Positions 1 through 9,070 of a stretch of 64,000 nt of DNA are shown one piece after another. A program made the position numbers and the translations under genes. The notes under the pieces are model-generated. The model made no database searches. It was not told the DNA's origin and worked only from the letters and a program-made list of their open reading frames with translations. Each line of letters begins with the position of its first letter. Position 1 is the first letter of the stretch. The stretch comes from Azospirillum agricola (GTDB lineage Bacteria; Pseudomonadota; Alphaproteobacteria; Azospirillales; Azospirillaceae): positions 434,001 to 498,000 of the forward strand of contig NZ_JAGINM010000001.1 of assembly GCF_017876095.1 (NCBI RefSeq), given 5' to 3'.

Positions 1-2163
1 GGTGAGCCGCTCGCTCTCGGTGATGATGACGCCGAGGAACTCGTGGCGCTGCTCGGCGTCGATGCCGGGGTCGTCGTGCAGGATCTCGGTCAAGGCGCGG
101 ATCGAGGTCAGCGGGGTCCGCAGTTCGTGCGTCACGGTGGACAGGAACTCGTCCTTCAGCCGGTCGAGTTCGGTCAGCCGCAGGTTGGCGGCGCGCAGGG
201 CGTCGCCGGCCCGCTCCAGTTCGCCGGTCTTCAGCTCCAGTTGCCGGCTGTGGGCGATGACGTGGCTGGTCTCGTCCAGCATGCGCAGGAGTTCCGCCGT
301 TTCGACCGCGCCGCCGGGCACCGAGGAGGCGAGCGCCACGCGGGCCGAGGCGCCGCCGATGGCTCCGGCGAGCAGCCGTTCGGCGACCCGCAGCCGCTCC
401 GGCCCGGCCGGTTCGGACGGGTCGGCCCCGGCGAAGGCCCGCTCGGCGCGCTGTGGCCCGAGGAAACGGGCGACGGTGCGGGTCAGGTCGCCGACGCTGG
501 CGGCGCCGCGCCAGTCGGCCGAGGGTGCGGGCGAGGGGGCGGGCGCTGCGGATTCCCCGAACAGGTCGACGAAGGCGGCGGCCTGCGACCGCTCCGCCGA
601 ATCGGGGCGGTCGGCCAGCGACAGGGCGATGTAGAGGCCGATGTTGGCGAGCGCGCTCCAGAACAGCGCGTGGGTCAGCGGGTCGAACCCCTCGAGCCCG
701 AACAGCGCGTAAGGGCGCAGCGTGGCGATTCCCCAGGGGCCGGACTCGATGAAGGAGAGCGGCAGCCAGCCCGAGCGGGCGAAGCTGGGGAGCAGCAGCG
801 TGTAGGCCCACACCAGCGTGCCGCCGGCGATCCCGGCCAGCGCGCCGGAGCGGGTGGCGCCCCGCCAGTAGAGCCCGCCGATCAGCGCGGGGGCGAACTG
901 CGCGACCGCCGCGAAGGAGATCAGCCCGATCGACACCAGCGCGTAGGCCGAGCCGGCGATGCGGAAATACAGGTAGCCGAGCAGCAGGATCGCCGCGATG
1001 GCGATCCGGCGGATCGCCAGCAGCAGCGGCGCCAGATCGGTCGAGCGCCGCAGCATCGCCGGGTGCAGCCGCAGCAGCGCCGGCATCACCAGGTCGTTGC
1101 AGAGCATGGTGGAGAGCGCCACCGACTCGACGACGATCATCCCGGCCGCCGCCGACAGCCCGCCGAGGAAGGCAAGCAGCGCCAGCGCCTCCATCCCGCC
1201 GGCCAGCGGCAGGGCGACCACGAACAGGTCGGGGTCGGTGGAGTCGCCGAAGCGCAGCAGTCCCGACAGCGCCACCGGCAGCACGAACAGGTTGATCAGC
1301 AGCAGATAGAGCGGGAACAGCCACAGCGCCCGGTTCAGGTGCCGCTCCTCGACATTCTCGATCACCATGACCTGGAACTGGCGGGGCAGGCACAGCATCG
1401 CCGCCGCCGCCAGCAGGGTCGAGGCCAGCCAGCCGCCCTGGTCGAGCGCCGGGCCGGCGGTGAACAGGCGTTGCAGGTCGGGGCGGAGGGCGGATTCGGC
1501 GAACAGGGCGGCGAGCCCGTCGTGCAGGCCCCAGACGACAAAGATCCCGACGGCCAGGAAGGCGACCAGCTTGACCACCGATTCGAAGGCGACGGCGGCG
1601 ACCATGCCGGGGTGATGCTCGGCGGTGTCGATCCGGCGGGTGCCGAACAGGATGGCGAACAGCGCCATGATCGCGGCGGTCAGCAGGCCCTTGTCGAGCA
1701 GCGCGGCGTTGCCCTGCGCGCCGCCGGTCAGCGCGTCGAAGCTGACGGCGACCGCCTTCAGTTGCAGGGCGATGTAGGGGGTGACGCCGATCGCGGCGGT
1801 CAGCGCCACCAGCCCGCCCAGCAGCGGGCTGCGCCCGTAGCGGCTGGCGATGAAGTCGGCGATGGAGGTGATGCCCTGGGTTCTGGCGATGCGCAGGATC
1901 TTGGCGAGCGGCAGCGGGGCCAGCAGCATCAGCAGGGTGGGGCCGAGATAGATCGGCAGGAAGCCGATGCCGAGCGAGGCCGCCCGCCCGACCGAGCCGT
2001 AGAAGGTCCAGGTCGTGCAATAGACCGCCAGCGACAGGGCGTAGACCGTGGGCGACGCGATCACGCTGCGCCCCGCCGCCGCCCGCCGGTCGGCCCAATG
2101 GGCGATGGCGAACAGCGCCGACAGGTAGACGAGCGAGGCGAGGAGGACGGTGGTCCAGGGCAT
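1..2163 (-). CDS. Sodium:solute symporter family protein fused to sensor histidine kinase (3' end outside window)
   Basis: The N-terminal ~500 residues form a 12-13 segment sodium:solute symporter (SSS) module starting [18 protein letters not shown]. It is followed by a linker and the start of a kinase core containing [15 protein letters not shown], a HisKA box with the phospho-acceptor His. The catalytic ATPase domain lies beyond the window edge. SSS-kinase fusions such as CbrA and CrbS couple a transporter-like sensor to carbon or acetate regulation; the ligand here is unknown. The ATG at 2163 was chosen. A GTG at 2172 that overlaps the upstream stop (GTGA) and has GGAG five bases before it is an equally good start. 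It is the last gene of the minus-strand cluster that begins at 5040. Confidence 0.9.
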   Translation of the reverse strand, partial: MPWTTVLLASLVYLSALFAIAHWADRRAAAGRSVIASPTVYALSLAVYCTTWTFYGSVGRAASLGIGFLPIYLGPTLLMLLAPLPLAKILRIARTQGITSIADFIASRYGRSPLLGGLVALTAAIGVTPYIALQLKAVAVSFDALTGGAQGNAALLDKGLLTAAIMALFAILFGTRRIDTAEHHPGMVAAVAFESVVKLVAFLAVGIFVVWGLHDGLAALFAESALRPDLQRLFTAGPALDQGGWLASTLLAAAAMLCLPRQFQVMVIENVEERHLNRALWLFPLYLLLINLFVLPVALSGLLRFGDSTDPDLFVVALPLAGGMEALALLAFLGGLSAAAGMIVVESVALSTMLCNDLVMPALLRLHPAMLRRSTDLAPLLLAIRRIAIAAILLLGYLYFRIAGSAYALVSIGLISFAAVAQFAPALIGGLYWRGATRSGALAGIAGGTLVWAYTLLLPSFARSGWLPLSFIESGPWGIATLRPYALFGLEGFDPLTHALFWSALANIGLYIALSLADRPDSAERSQAAAFVDLFGESAAPAPSPAPSADWRGAASVGDLTRTVARFLGPQRAERAFAGADPSEPAGPERLRVAERLLAGAIGGASARVALASSVPGGAVETAELLRMLDETSHVIAHSRQLELKTGELERAGDALRAANLRLTELDRLKDEFLSTVTHELRTPLTSIRALTEILHDDPGIDAEQRHEFLGVIITESERLT

Positions 2164-2168
2164 GGCGC

Positions 2169-2378
2169 TCACCGGCGCTCCGCCGCGACCGCCGCCAGCG
2201 CGATCACCACCGCCCAGGCGCCCATGATGTAGGCGTAGAGCAGCGGCACGCCAAACAGCGTCCCCTCCACCCCGAACAGCCGAAGCAGCGGCGGGTTGAA
2301 CAGCAGCAGCCCGAGCAGGAACAGCGCGACCATGCGGTCGCGGCGCGGAGAGCGGCCGTTCTCCCCACGCCGGGCCAT
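2169..2378 (-). CDS. Small two-helix membrane protein upstream of the SSS-kinase
   Basis: A 69-residue protein with a basic N-terminus ([15 protein letters not shown]) and two hydrophobic stretches at about residues 16-35 and 43-65. Its ATG overlaps the stop of the exonuclease-fusion gene (ATGA), and its own stop overlaps the possible GTG start of the SSS-kinase, so translation is probably coupled on both sides. Small membrane partners of SSS proteins (DUF4212-type) occupy this position in other bacteria. I do not see a diagnostic motif, so the role as a symporter partner or stability factor is an inference from context. Confidence 0.75.
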   Translation of the reverse strand: MARRGENGRSPRRDRMVALFLLGLLLFNPPLLRLFGVEGTLFGVPLLYAYIMGAWAVVIALAAVAAERR

Positions 2379-4642
2379 CAGAAGGCGCGCTCCCGCGCCG
2401 CCAGCTCGACCAGGATGTTGGCGCTGCGGATGGCGTCGTCCAGCGTCGTCACCCCGCGCTCGCGCAGCATCTCCACCATGCGCAGGAAGATCGCCGCGGT
2501 GACGAGGCTGTCGCCCAGGGCGGTGTGGCGGTCGACCACCGCGATTCCCAGCCGCTCGGCGATGCCGTCCAGCGTGTGGTCGCCGTCGTTGCCCAGCAGC
2601 ATCCGCGACAGCAGCATGGTGTCGAGCACCGGCCCGTCGAAGGCGGTGCCCGATGCCCGCTCCTTCATCTTGAGGAATTTCAGGTCGAAGGCCGCGTTGT
2701 GCGCCACCATCACCGCGCCCGACACGAAGGCGCGGAACTGGGGCAGCACCGTCTCCGCCGTTGGTTTCCCGGCGACCATGGCGTCGGTGATGCCGTGGAA
2801 GGGGATCGATTCGGGCGGGATCGCCCGTTTCGGATCGACCAGCGCGTTGAAGGTCTCGCCGGTCAGGATGCGGCCGCCGACGACACGCACCGCGGCGATC
2901 TGGATGATCTCGTCGCCGCTGCTGGGCGACAGGCCGGTGGTCTCGGTGTCGAACACCACGTAATGCAGCCGGTCGAGCGGAGTCCGCCCCAGCTCGCTGG
3001 TGGCGAGCGGCTGGTGCAGCAGGTCGAAGTCGAAAAACTCCGGTCGGGCGCCGGCCCTGGCGTGGCTCTGGGCTGCGTGGGTGTGGGCCGAGGGGGGCGA
3101 CAGGGCCGGTGGCACCGGCACGCGCAGCCGGGCGAAGCCCGGACGGCCGGGGACCGGCTCGCTCCAGGCGGTGCTGCGGTGGTGTTGCAGCACGTCGCCG
3201 ACGGTCAGGCCGCCCGGCGCGTCGGGCAGCGGGCGGTCGAGCCAGCCGTCCAGCGTGGCGCTGGGCACCGCCGTTCCCAGCCAGACGAGATCGAGATAGA
3301 TCCAGCGGTCGCCACTCTCGGCTCCGATATCGAAGCTGGAGGTTCCGGTCAGGGCCCGCACCGAATCGATCAGATGGCCGAGCAGCAGGACGAGGCTGTG
3401 GCTGTCGCCATGCACCCATTGCGGCAGGCCGGTCAACGTCACCGTGATGCCGGATTCGGCGGCTCCGCCCGCAGTCTCGCTTTCCACCCGGTGGCGGACC
3501 AGATTGATCAGGTTGTTGGAGTGGATGTCGCTCATCGGCCAGCTGCCGGTGACCACGTCGCGATAGGCGACGGCGACCCGCTCCAGCCGCTGGGACAGGG
3601 CGTCGGTCGATTCCAGCATGGCGCTCTCGAACGCGGCGCGCTCGCCGGGGCCGATGTCGGGGTTGTCGTACAGCGTCTCCACCGCCGCGCGCAGGTTGGC
3701 GATGGGCGCGCGGAACCCCTCGGTCGCCTCGCGCAGCAGGGCGTCGCGCTGGCCGAGCGCCGCCAGTTCCCCCGTCGCGTCCGACAGGGTGACGACGTAG
3801 CCGGTGATGACCGGCGGCCCATCCGCGCCATCTTCGGGATCCTGGAGGATGGCGCTCATGCGGCCTTGCAGCAGGATGCGTCCGTCCGTTGTGGAGCCGA
3901 TGAACTGGGCGGTGGTGCCGTGCTCATGGTTGCGGTGCCGGCCCTCGCGCACGCGCAGCGTCAACCGTTCCAGCGTGTGGACGACCGGTTCGGCCACCAC
4001 GACGTGCAGCAGCGAGCGGCCGAGCCCCAGCTCGCCGGTCAGGTGCAGGATGTCGAGGGCGGTCTGGTTGTAGAGCAGGATCTGGTGCCGGGTGTTGCAG
4101 ACCAGCACGCCCTCGTGGAGGTCGCGCAGCACCGCGGCAAGTCGGGTCTTCTGCTCCTCCGCCCTGGCGGTCGACTCGGCGACGGTGCGGGCGATGTCGC
4201 GGCGGACCAGGGCCAGCTTGTCGGAAAGGTCGTTGACCGCGCGGGCGATCGGCACGAGGTCGCCGTAGCGGGCCAGCGGCACCCGCCCGCCGACGGTGCC
4301 CTCGGCGTTGCCGTGGGCGATCAGCCCGGCCTCGCGGCTCAGCGTCTCGGCGGCGCGCAGCAGCCAGCGGTCGACCGCCAGCCACAGCAGCCAGACCCCG
4401 GCGGCGATGGCGCCGGTCATGACCACGGCGTAGGTCAGCAGCGGGTCGGCGGCGCTGGAGGAGCGGACGGCGACCGCCAGCCCGACCGCCAGGGCGACCA
4501 GTCCGCCGCCGACCACGCGGAAGGCGAAGGGGATCATCCGCCGGGGTGGCGCCGCCGCCGGCGCGGTGCCGTTTCCGCCCGGCAGGGTTCCCCTGGAGCC
4601 GGGGCAGTCGGACAGTCCGACGCCGGCGGTGGGCGAGGTCAT
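2378..4642 (-). CDS. Membrane PAS/degenerate kinase protein with C-terminal DEDDh 3'-5' exonuclease (DnaQ-like)
   Basis: 754 residues. Two membrane helices lie at about 38-60 and 68-92, a HAMP-like segment at about 93-145, and a PAS domain from about 160. A kinase-like region follows in which the usual HELRTP box reads EGFRAP (no phospho-acceptor His) and the N-box is also poor. From residue 560 there is a complete DnaQ exonuclease: ExoI FDTETTGL, Exo[12 protein letters not shown], ExoIII HTALGDS. The ATG overlaps the stop of the upstream receiver gene (ATGA). Exonuclease-domain proteins are known neighbours of SSS-kinases of the CrbS type. The catalytic residues look intact, so an active nuclease on a membrane-anchored sensory scaffold is the likely product; its substrate is unknown. 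Confidence 0.88.
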   Translation of the reverse strand: MTSPTAGVGLSDCPGSRGTLPGGNGTAPAAAPPRRMIPFAFRVVGGGLVALAVGLAVAVRSSSAADPLLTYAVVMTGAIAAGVWLLWLAVDRWLLRAAETLSREAGLIAHGNAEGTVGGRVPLARYGDLVPIARAVNDLSDKLALVRRDIARTVAESTARAEEQKTRLAAVLRDLHEGVLVCNTRHQILLYNQTALDILHLTGELGLGRSLLHVVVAEPVVHTLERLTLRVREGRHRNHEHGTTAQFIGSTTDGRILLQGRMSAILQDPEDGADGPPVITGYVVTLSDATGELAALGQRDALLREATEGFRAPIANLRAAVETLYDNPDIGPGERAAFESAMLESTDALSQRLERVAVAYRDVVTGSWPMSDIHSNNLINLVRHRVESETAGGAAESGITVTLTGLPQWVHGDSHSLVLLLGHLIDSVRALTGTSSFDIGAESGDRWIYLDLVWLGTAVPSATLDGWLDRPLPDAPGGLTVGDVLQHHRSTAWSEPVPGRPGFARLRVPVPPALSPPSAHTHAAQSHARAGARPEFFDFDLLHQPLATSELGRTPLDRLHYVVFDTETTGLSPSSGDEIIQIAAVRVVGGRILTGETFNALVDPKRAIPPESIPFHGITDAMVAGKPTAETVLPQFRAFVSGAVMVAHNAAFDLKFLKMKERASGTAFDGPVLDTMLLSRMLLGNDGDHTLDGIAERLGIAVVDRHTALGDSLVTAAIFLRMVEMLRERGVTTLDDAIRSANILVELAARERAF

Positions 4643-5040
4643 CGGTCGCCCCCGGCCGCGGCGGGTTCGGCCGTGATGCCGAGATGGCGGCGGACGGAGC
4701 TCACCAGATCGCGGGTCGAGAAGGGCTTGGTGATGTAGTCGGTGGCGCCGAGCGCGATGCCCTTCTGCCGTTCGACGTCGCGGCTCTTCGCCGTCAGCAT
4801 GATGATCGGCAGGTCGCGCCAGGCCGGGTTGGCCCGCAGGGTCTGGCAGACGTCGAAGCCGTCGCGCTTCGGCATCATGGCGTCGAGCAGGATCAGGTCG
4901 GGGGTGTAGGCCTCGACCGAGCGGAGCGCGTCCTCGCCGTCGCGGGCGATCCGCACCTCGAATCCGGCGCGTTGCAGGAGAACCTGGAGCGACAGGACGA
5001 TGCTGGGCTCGTCGTCGGCGACCAGGATGGTCGGCTTCAT
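4639..5040 (-). CDS. Single-domain response regulator (CheY-like receiver)
   Basis: 133 residues that are essentially one receiver domain. The acidic pair is in ILVADDEPS, the phospho-acceptor Asp in LILLDAMMPKRDG, the conserved Thr in IIMLTAKS and the Lys in DYITKPFS. There is no output domain. It is the first gene of the minus-strand cluster and overlaps the exonuclease-fusion gene by four bases. The neighbouring SSS-kinase is the obvious candidate phosphodonor, but this is inferred from gene order. The ATG at 5040 is preceded by a 248-bp non-coding region. Confidence 0.92.
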   Translation of the reverse strand: MKPTILVADDEPSIVLSLQVLLQRAGFEVRIARDGEDALRSVEAYTPDLILLDAMMPKRDGFDVCQTLRANPAWRDLPIIMLTAKSRDVERQKGIALGATDYITKPFSTRDLVSSVRRHLGITAEPAAAGGDR

Positions 5041-5288
5041 GGTGGAGCGTCCTCCGGCTTGCCGGTCTGGCGCCGGCTTGCTTGTTGCTTGCCCCCTGGA
5101 ATGTCCAGGGTACGAGCAAGCATAAGGCCGGATCAAGCCGCCGCCCAGCCACCCCCGACCAAAGAGAGGGGGCGCGCGACCAAGACAAAGCGGGGATTTC
5201 GCGTGAAGGCGGGCAGGGGAGGACAGTATGCCGCAGGGACGGGAGGCCGCGAACCGCATCCCGGAGCCGCCGGGATGCCGGCGACGGA
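5041..5288. other. Intergenic region upstream of the receiver gene
   Basis: 248 bp without a credible gene. It holds an imperfect hairpin around 5085-5127 (CCTGG/CCAGG inside CTTGC/GCAAG arms), which lies in the presumed promoter or leader of the minus-strand signalling operon. No clear promoter hexamers were recognised. Confidence 0.4.
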
Positions 5289-6317
5289 TCAGCGGGTGGT
5301 GACGACGACCGAGTTGACGCCCATCTTCGCCTTCAACTGACCGGCGGCGCGCTTGGCCGCCTCGGCGTCGGCGTAGCCGCCGACACGCACCGCGCGCCAG
5401 GATTGATTGGACTGGTCGGTCCATTCCAGCGTGTAGGCCGGAAAGCCGCCGCCTTGAAGGCGGCGGGTCAGGCTCTCGGCGTTCTCGGCGACCTTGAAGG
5501 TGCCGATCTGCACCGCGTAGCGCCCACCGGGGGTCGCGGGCGTCGGGGACGCGCCGGCCGGCCGGGGAGGAGCGGCGCCGGCCAGCTTCGAGCCGGCCGC
5601 CTTGGCTTCCGCCGGCTTGGCCTCCACGGGTTTGGCTTCCGCGGGCTTGGTTGGAGCGCGCCTGGCCTCGCGCGGCTCCTTCGGCGGAGCCAGCATGGCC
5701 TGGAGTTCACCGGGATCGGCCGCCCTCGGTGCCGCGGGTGGCGGCGGGACGACGGCTTCCGCCGCGGGGGCCGCGGCTTGCGGAGCCGGGGCGGGCGGCG
5801 GCGCTTCGGGGGCTCTGGCGGTTGCGGCCGGGCGGGTTGCCGATGCGGTCGGCGGCAGGGCCGGCGGTTCCGGAACCCGCAGCGCCGGCGGCGGGGTGAG
5901 CGGAGCGGCGACCGCCGGTGGCGGCGGGGGCGCATTGGACGGCAGCGCGGCGGCGGGAGCCGGGGCGCGGGCGATCATGGATTCGGGTGCCGGCTGGGCC
6001 GGGCTGGTCGGTGGCGGGGCACGGGTGATGGCCGGGGCCGGCGGCGCCAGCGCGGCGGTCGCCGTGTCGGCGGGCGGGGCATCGCCGCCCGGATCCAGCA
6101 TCACCACGGCGACGCCGATGCCGGCGGCGGCGAGCAGGGCGGCGGCGATCTTGCCCAGCGGCAGGCCGCGGGACGGCTGCGCGTCCTCGTCATCCTCGTC
6201 GAGTTCGGCGACGTCGATGGGGTCGGCCTTCAAATCCTCGTTCAACGCGCGCAAGAGCTTGGCGATATCCTCGCTCTCCGGATTCGGCGCGTTTCCGGGC
6301 TTGTCGGCGGCCTTCAT
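5289..6317 (-). CDS. SPOR-domain membrane protein
   Basis: 342 residues. An acidic cytoplasmic N-terminus (to about 54) is followed by one membrane helix (about 55-74), a long Pro/Ala/Glu-rich linker with KPAEAKP-type repeats, and a C-terminal SPOR domain from about residue 265 starting RYAVQIGTFKVAENA and ending at the stop. SPOR domains bind denuded septal peptidoglycan, so a periplasmic division or cell-wall role is expected. The start was set at MKAADKP rather than the longer in-frame extension, because that gives a typical short acidic tail before the membrane anchor. It is followed at a distance by tatA on the other side of a 160-bp gap. Confidence 0.88.
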   Translation of the reverse strand: MKAADKPGNAPNPESEDIAKLLRALNEDLKADPIDVAELDEDDEDAQPSRGLPLGKIAAALLAAAGIGVAVVMLDPGGDAPPADTATAALAPPAPAITRAPPPTSPAQPAPESMIARAPAPAAALPSNAPPPPPAVAAPLTPPPALRVPEPPALPPTASATRPAATARAPEAPPPAPAPQAAAPAAEAVVPPPPAAPRAADPGELQAMLAPPKEPREARRAPTKPAEAKPVEAKPAEAKAAGSKLAGAAPPRPAGASPTPATPGGRYAVQIGTFKVAENAESLTRRLQGGGFPAYTLEWTDQSNQSWRAVRVGGYADAEAAKRAAGQLKAKMGVNSVVVTTR

Positions 6318-6477
6318 TTGATCCTTGAACGTCACGGCGAGCGGAGCATCCCGAAAGAGGCGGGGGCAACCCAACCGCCCGCGCGGACGCGGACTGCCGG
6401 ATTACCCCTCCTTTTTATCGTATTTTTCGGCGCGATCAAACCATTGCGCGAACGCAACCGGTGAGAAAGAAGGGACC

Positions 6478-6777
6478 TCAGCCCTGGTTGGGCTTGGTCG
6501 GGTCCGTCGCCGGGGCCGGCTTGACGTGGGCCGGGTCGAGCGCCGCCGGCTGCTGCGGGGCGGTGGCGGATGCCGCCGGGGACACTGTCGGGCGCGGCTG
6601 GGTGGCGGCGACCGGCGGGGGCGCGGCGGGCGTCTCGTCCTCGTCCTTCATGCCGGCCTTGAAGGCCTTCACGCCCTTGGCGATGTCGCCCATCACCGAA
6701 GGCAGCTTGCCGGCGCCGAACAGGAGCAGGACGATCACCAGGACGATGATCCAATGCCAGATGCTGAAACTGCCCAT
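6478..6777 (-). CDS. tatA: Twin-arginine translocase subunit TatA
   Basis: 99 residues. The N-terminal membrane helix [21 protein letters not shown] is followed by the hinge [18 protein letters not shown] and an amphipathic helix, all typical of TatA. The tail is Pro/Ala/Thr-rich and poorly conserved, as usual. TatA oligomerises with TatBC to move folded proteins across the inner membrane. No tatB or tatC lies next to it here; the gene stands alone between a SPOR-protein gene and yciB, all on the minus strand. Confidence 0.95.
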   Translation of the reverse strand: MGSFSIWHWIIVLVIVLLLFGAGKLPSVMGDIAKGVKAFKAGMKDEDETPAAPPPVAATQPRPTVSPAASATAPQQPAALDPAHVKPAPATDPTKPNQG

Positions 6778-6899
6778 GAGCGTGAGAACCTCTGTGGTCG
6801 GGTCGGATGGAACGATGGAGGTAGGGCGACGCCCCTATGTGAGGGTGTCGGCCGGAGCGGACAAGGGGGCGGGTGGCAGGATGGGCGAAGACGGGGCGG

Positions 6900-7466
6900 T
6901 CACGCGGCCGGGCCGCTTTCCGCCGGCCCTTCCGGAACCTGGTGACGCATGATGAGCGGCGCCTGGAAGGCGCTGAACAGCAGCGTCAGAGGCATGATGC
7001 CGAAGACCTTGAAGTTCACCCAGGCGTCGGTGGTCATGCTGCGCCAGACGATTTCGTTGACCACCGCCAGCAGCAGGAAGAACCACGCCCAGCGGATGCC
7101 CAGCGTCCGCCAGCCCTCGTCCGTCATCGCCAGCACGGTGCCGAGCAGCCGCTTCAGCACGTTGCGGCGCATCAGGTGGGCGACGAACAGCACGGTGGCG
7201 AACAGCAGGTTGACCAGGGTCGGCTTGATCTTGATGAACAGGTCGTCCTGGAGCCACAGGGTCAGCCCGCCGAACAGCAGCACGAAGCCGGCGCCGACCA
7301 CCGGCATGATCGGCACCCTGCGCTCCAGGTGCCACGACACCGCCACGGCGATGGAGATGGCGACCATGAACACCGCGGTGCCGGTCATGATGCCGGCCTG
7401 CGAGTTGGCGATGAAGAAGGCGGCGAGCGGGCCGGCCTCGATGGCGAGACGGGTGAACTGGTTCAT
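6900..7466 (-). CDS. yciB: Inner membrane-spanning protein YciB (septation protein A family)
   Basis: 188 residues with five or six membrane segments. The family signature is clear in GPLAAFFIAN at the N-terminus and in WAWFFLLLAVVNEIVWR and WVNFKVFGIMPLTLLF toward the C-terminus. YciB (IspZ/IspA) proteins influence cell-envelope biogenesis and division. The length matches the family. The ATG at 7466 begins MNQFTRLAIEAGP with no credible upstream alternative. Confidence 0.93.
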   Translation of the reverse strand: MNQFTRLAIEAGPLAAFFIANSQAGIMTGTAVFMVAISIAVAVSWHLERRVPIMPVVGAGFVLLFGGLTLWLQDDLFIKIKPTLVNLLFATVLFVAHLMRRNVLKRLLGTVLAMTDEGWRTLGIRWAWFFLLLAVVNEIVWRSMTTDAWVNFKVFGIMPLTLLFSAFQAPLIMRHQVPEGPAESGPAA

Positions 7467-7629
7467 TCCACTGACATAGCCCGAACCGCGCCGTCGTGAA
7501 AGGGGCGAAAGCGGGCGGGCCGTGGACTTCGTGTGGTCGCGTATCCGGGGTCTTTTCTTCCACCCGTTGCTCGTTTACCCCTTTCGGGCTCGTCCGGACG
7601 GGCGGGGCGTACCGGCAAGGGAGGCGGCG

Positions 7630-8274
7630 ATGGAAGCGACCGAGGTCAAGGATCTGATCGACGAATCACACGAGCGGGAACGCCGGCGGCATGGTGGCGG
7701 CCAAGATGGCGACCAGCATGGCGGCCACGAGGGAGGCAGCGGGGTGAAGACCTCGACGGCCATCTACATCGCGGTGCTGGCGGCGGCGCTCGCCATCGTC
7801 AGCGTCGCCGGTTCCAACGCCGGCAAGGAGCTGATGGCCAACGCCATCGAGGCCTCGGACGGCTACGCCTATTATCAGGCCAAGACGCAGCGCCAGATCA
7901 GCCTGCGGCTGGCCGCCGACCAGCTGGATCTGCTCGGCGCCGGGATGCCGGCCGAGGCGAGGGAACAGGCGCTGAAGCGCGCCGCCGAATACCGCCTGTC
8001 CGCCGACCGGATGGAGGCCGACGACGGCAGGAACAGCCGCAAGGATCTGCTGGCGAAGGCCAAGGCGGCGGAGGACCGGCGCGACCACGCCGCCGCCCAG
8101 GATCCCTACTTCGACTTCGCCGAAGGGCTCCTGCAGCTGGCGATCGTGCTGGCCTCGGTCTTCGCCATCACGAACATGGGCCTGATCCTGTGGGCCAGCC
8201 GGGGACTGGCGTTGGTCGGGCTGATGCTGGCGGTGGATGGCATGACCTTGGCGGTGCCGCTGCCCTTCATGTGA
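7630..8274 (+). CDS. DUF4337-family membrane protein
   Basis: 214 residues. A charged, His-rich N-terminus is followed by a membrane helix (TSTAIYIAVLAAALAIVSVAGS), a coiled region with YAYYQAKTQRQISLRLAADQ, and a C-terminal pair of helices around LLQLAIVLASVFAITNMGLIL. This layout is characteristic of DUF4337 proteins, whose function is unknown. The start at 7630 was chosen over the longer reading frame because AAGGGAGG lies about six bases before it. It is transcribed divergently from yciB. Confidence 0.88.
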   Translation: MEATEVKDLIDESHERERRRHGGGQDGDQHGGHEGGSGVKTSTAIYIAVLAAALAIVSVAGSNAGKELMANAIEASDGYAYYQAKTQRQISLRLAADQLDLLGAGMPAEAREQALKRAAEYRLSADRMEADDGRNSRKDLLAKAKAAEDRRDHAAAQDPYFDFAEGLLQLAIVLASVFAITNMGLILWASRGLALVGLMLAVDGMTLAVPLPFM

Positions 8275-8316
8275 AATCCGTTTCAATCCAATAACGATGG
8301 CATCTGGAGATACGCT

Positions 8317-8940
8317 GTGTGGACCGCTTCCGGAGCGATGAAAGCTCTCGGCCTTTTGGTGATCGTGGCTTTCTCGGCCGATCAATCCTTGGGTTCTGTT
8401 TCTGCGATTGGTGTGTATTTGCAGGCTGTCGGCGCCTATATACTTTTTGCCGAATCCAACAACGACCATCTTCTTCTGATTGAGCATTTTCGGAATTTGA
8501 CGGATCGTAGGAATTTGACCCCGACAGAGCGCTGGGCCTTCCTGGGGCTTCTTGTCTTTGTCCTGGCGGTGGCAGTTGTCAGTTCCATGACGTACAGGGC
8601 GCCCGCTTCGGACACCGGCGTGAAAATCTGGGTGCTTCGCGGGGTTGCGATTTTCTCTGTCGTCATGTGCTACGCAATTTATTTTTATTCATACAAGAAA
8701 TTGAAAGGGTTCATGTATGATGTGCAGGTAAGAATAGACAGAAATCAGACGGAGATACTGGAATCCGGAGGGGTGATCGACGGCAGCAGAACCCGCGCCG
8801 AGTTCCGTAGGGTTGGGTTTGCTTTCATTCTGTGTGGAGCATGCTTTCAGATTTTCTCATCGGTCATTGTAAGTTTTTCAAAGCCTGTTCTTCTTTTTGT
8901 TGAGTGCATCGTAAATTTGATTGCTTCTGTCATACCGTAG
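8317..8940 (+). CDS. Hypothetical multi-pass membrane protein, low GC
   Basis: 207 residues with about five membrane segments (around residues 8-25, 30-45, 72-90, 105-128 and 165-190) and a charged cytoplasmic stretch (VQVRIDRNQTEILESGG). The GTG start has GGAG eight bases upstream and lies 42 bp after the DUF4337 gene, so the two may be cotranscribed. Codon use is clearly more AT-rich than in the flanking genes, which suggests recent acquisition. I do not recognise a family. Confidence 0.7.
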   Translation: MWTASGAMKALGLLVIVAFSADQSLGSVSAIGVYLQAVGAYILFAESNNDHLLLIEHFRNLTDRRNLTPTERWAFLGLLVFVLAVAVVSSMTYRAPASDTGVKIWVLRGVAIFSVVMCYAIYFYSYKKLKGFMYDVQVRIDRNQTEILESGGVIDGSRTRAEFRRVGFAFILCGACFQIFSSVIVSFSKPVLLFVECIVNLIASVIP

Positions 8941-8948
8941 GAGGAAAC

Positions 8949-8995
8949 ATTCCCCGCCGATCTTGAGTGGCCGCTTTGGAACTCGGGCGGGGAAT
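8949..8995. repeat. 10-bp perfect inverted repeat after the low-GC membrane gene
   Basis: ATTCCCCGCC at 8949-8958 pairs with GGCGGGGAAT at 8986-8995 across a 27-base loop. It lies just after the stop at 8940, in the gap before the convergent amn gene. There is no T-run, so it could stabilise a 3' end rather than act as a classic terminator. Confidence 0.45.
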
Positions 8996-9070
8996 CCGGT
9001 GGCGGCCGCTGTCGTGGCGGACGGCTGTCTCGCCCCCTTGCTCCCGTGGTGGAAGCGGAGGGCCGTTCCG

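Noticed and set aside
43..2232. 729-residue plus-strand open frame
   Set aside because: It is a Gln/Arg/Gly-rich shadow of the SSS-kinase on the other strand; many similar long frames in this high-GC DNA (for example 2525-4738, 20087-22891, 23918-26047, 38394-41669, 41921-44101) were left out for the same reason.
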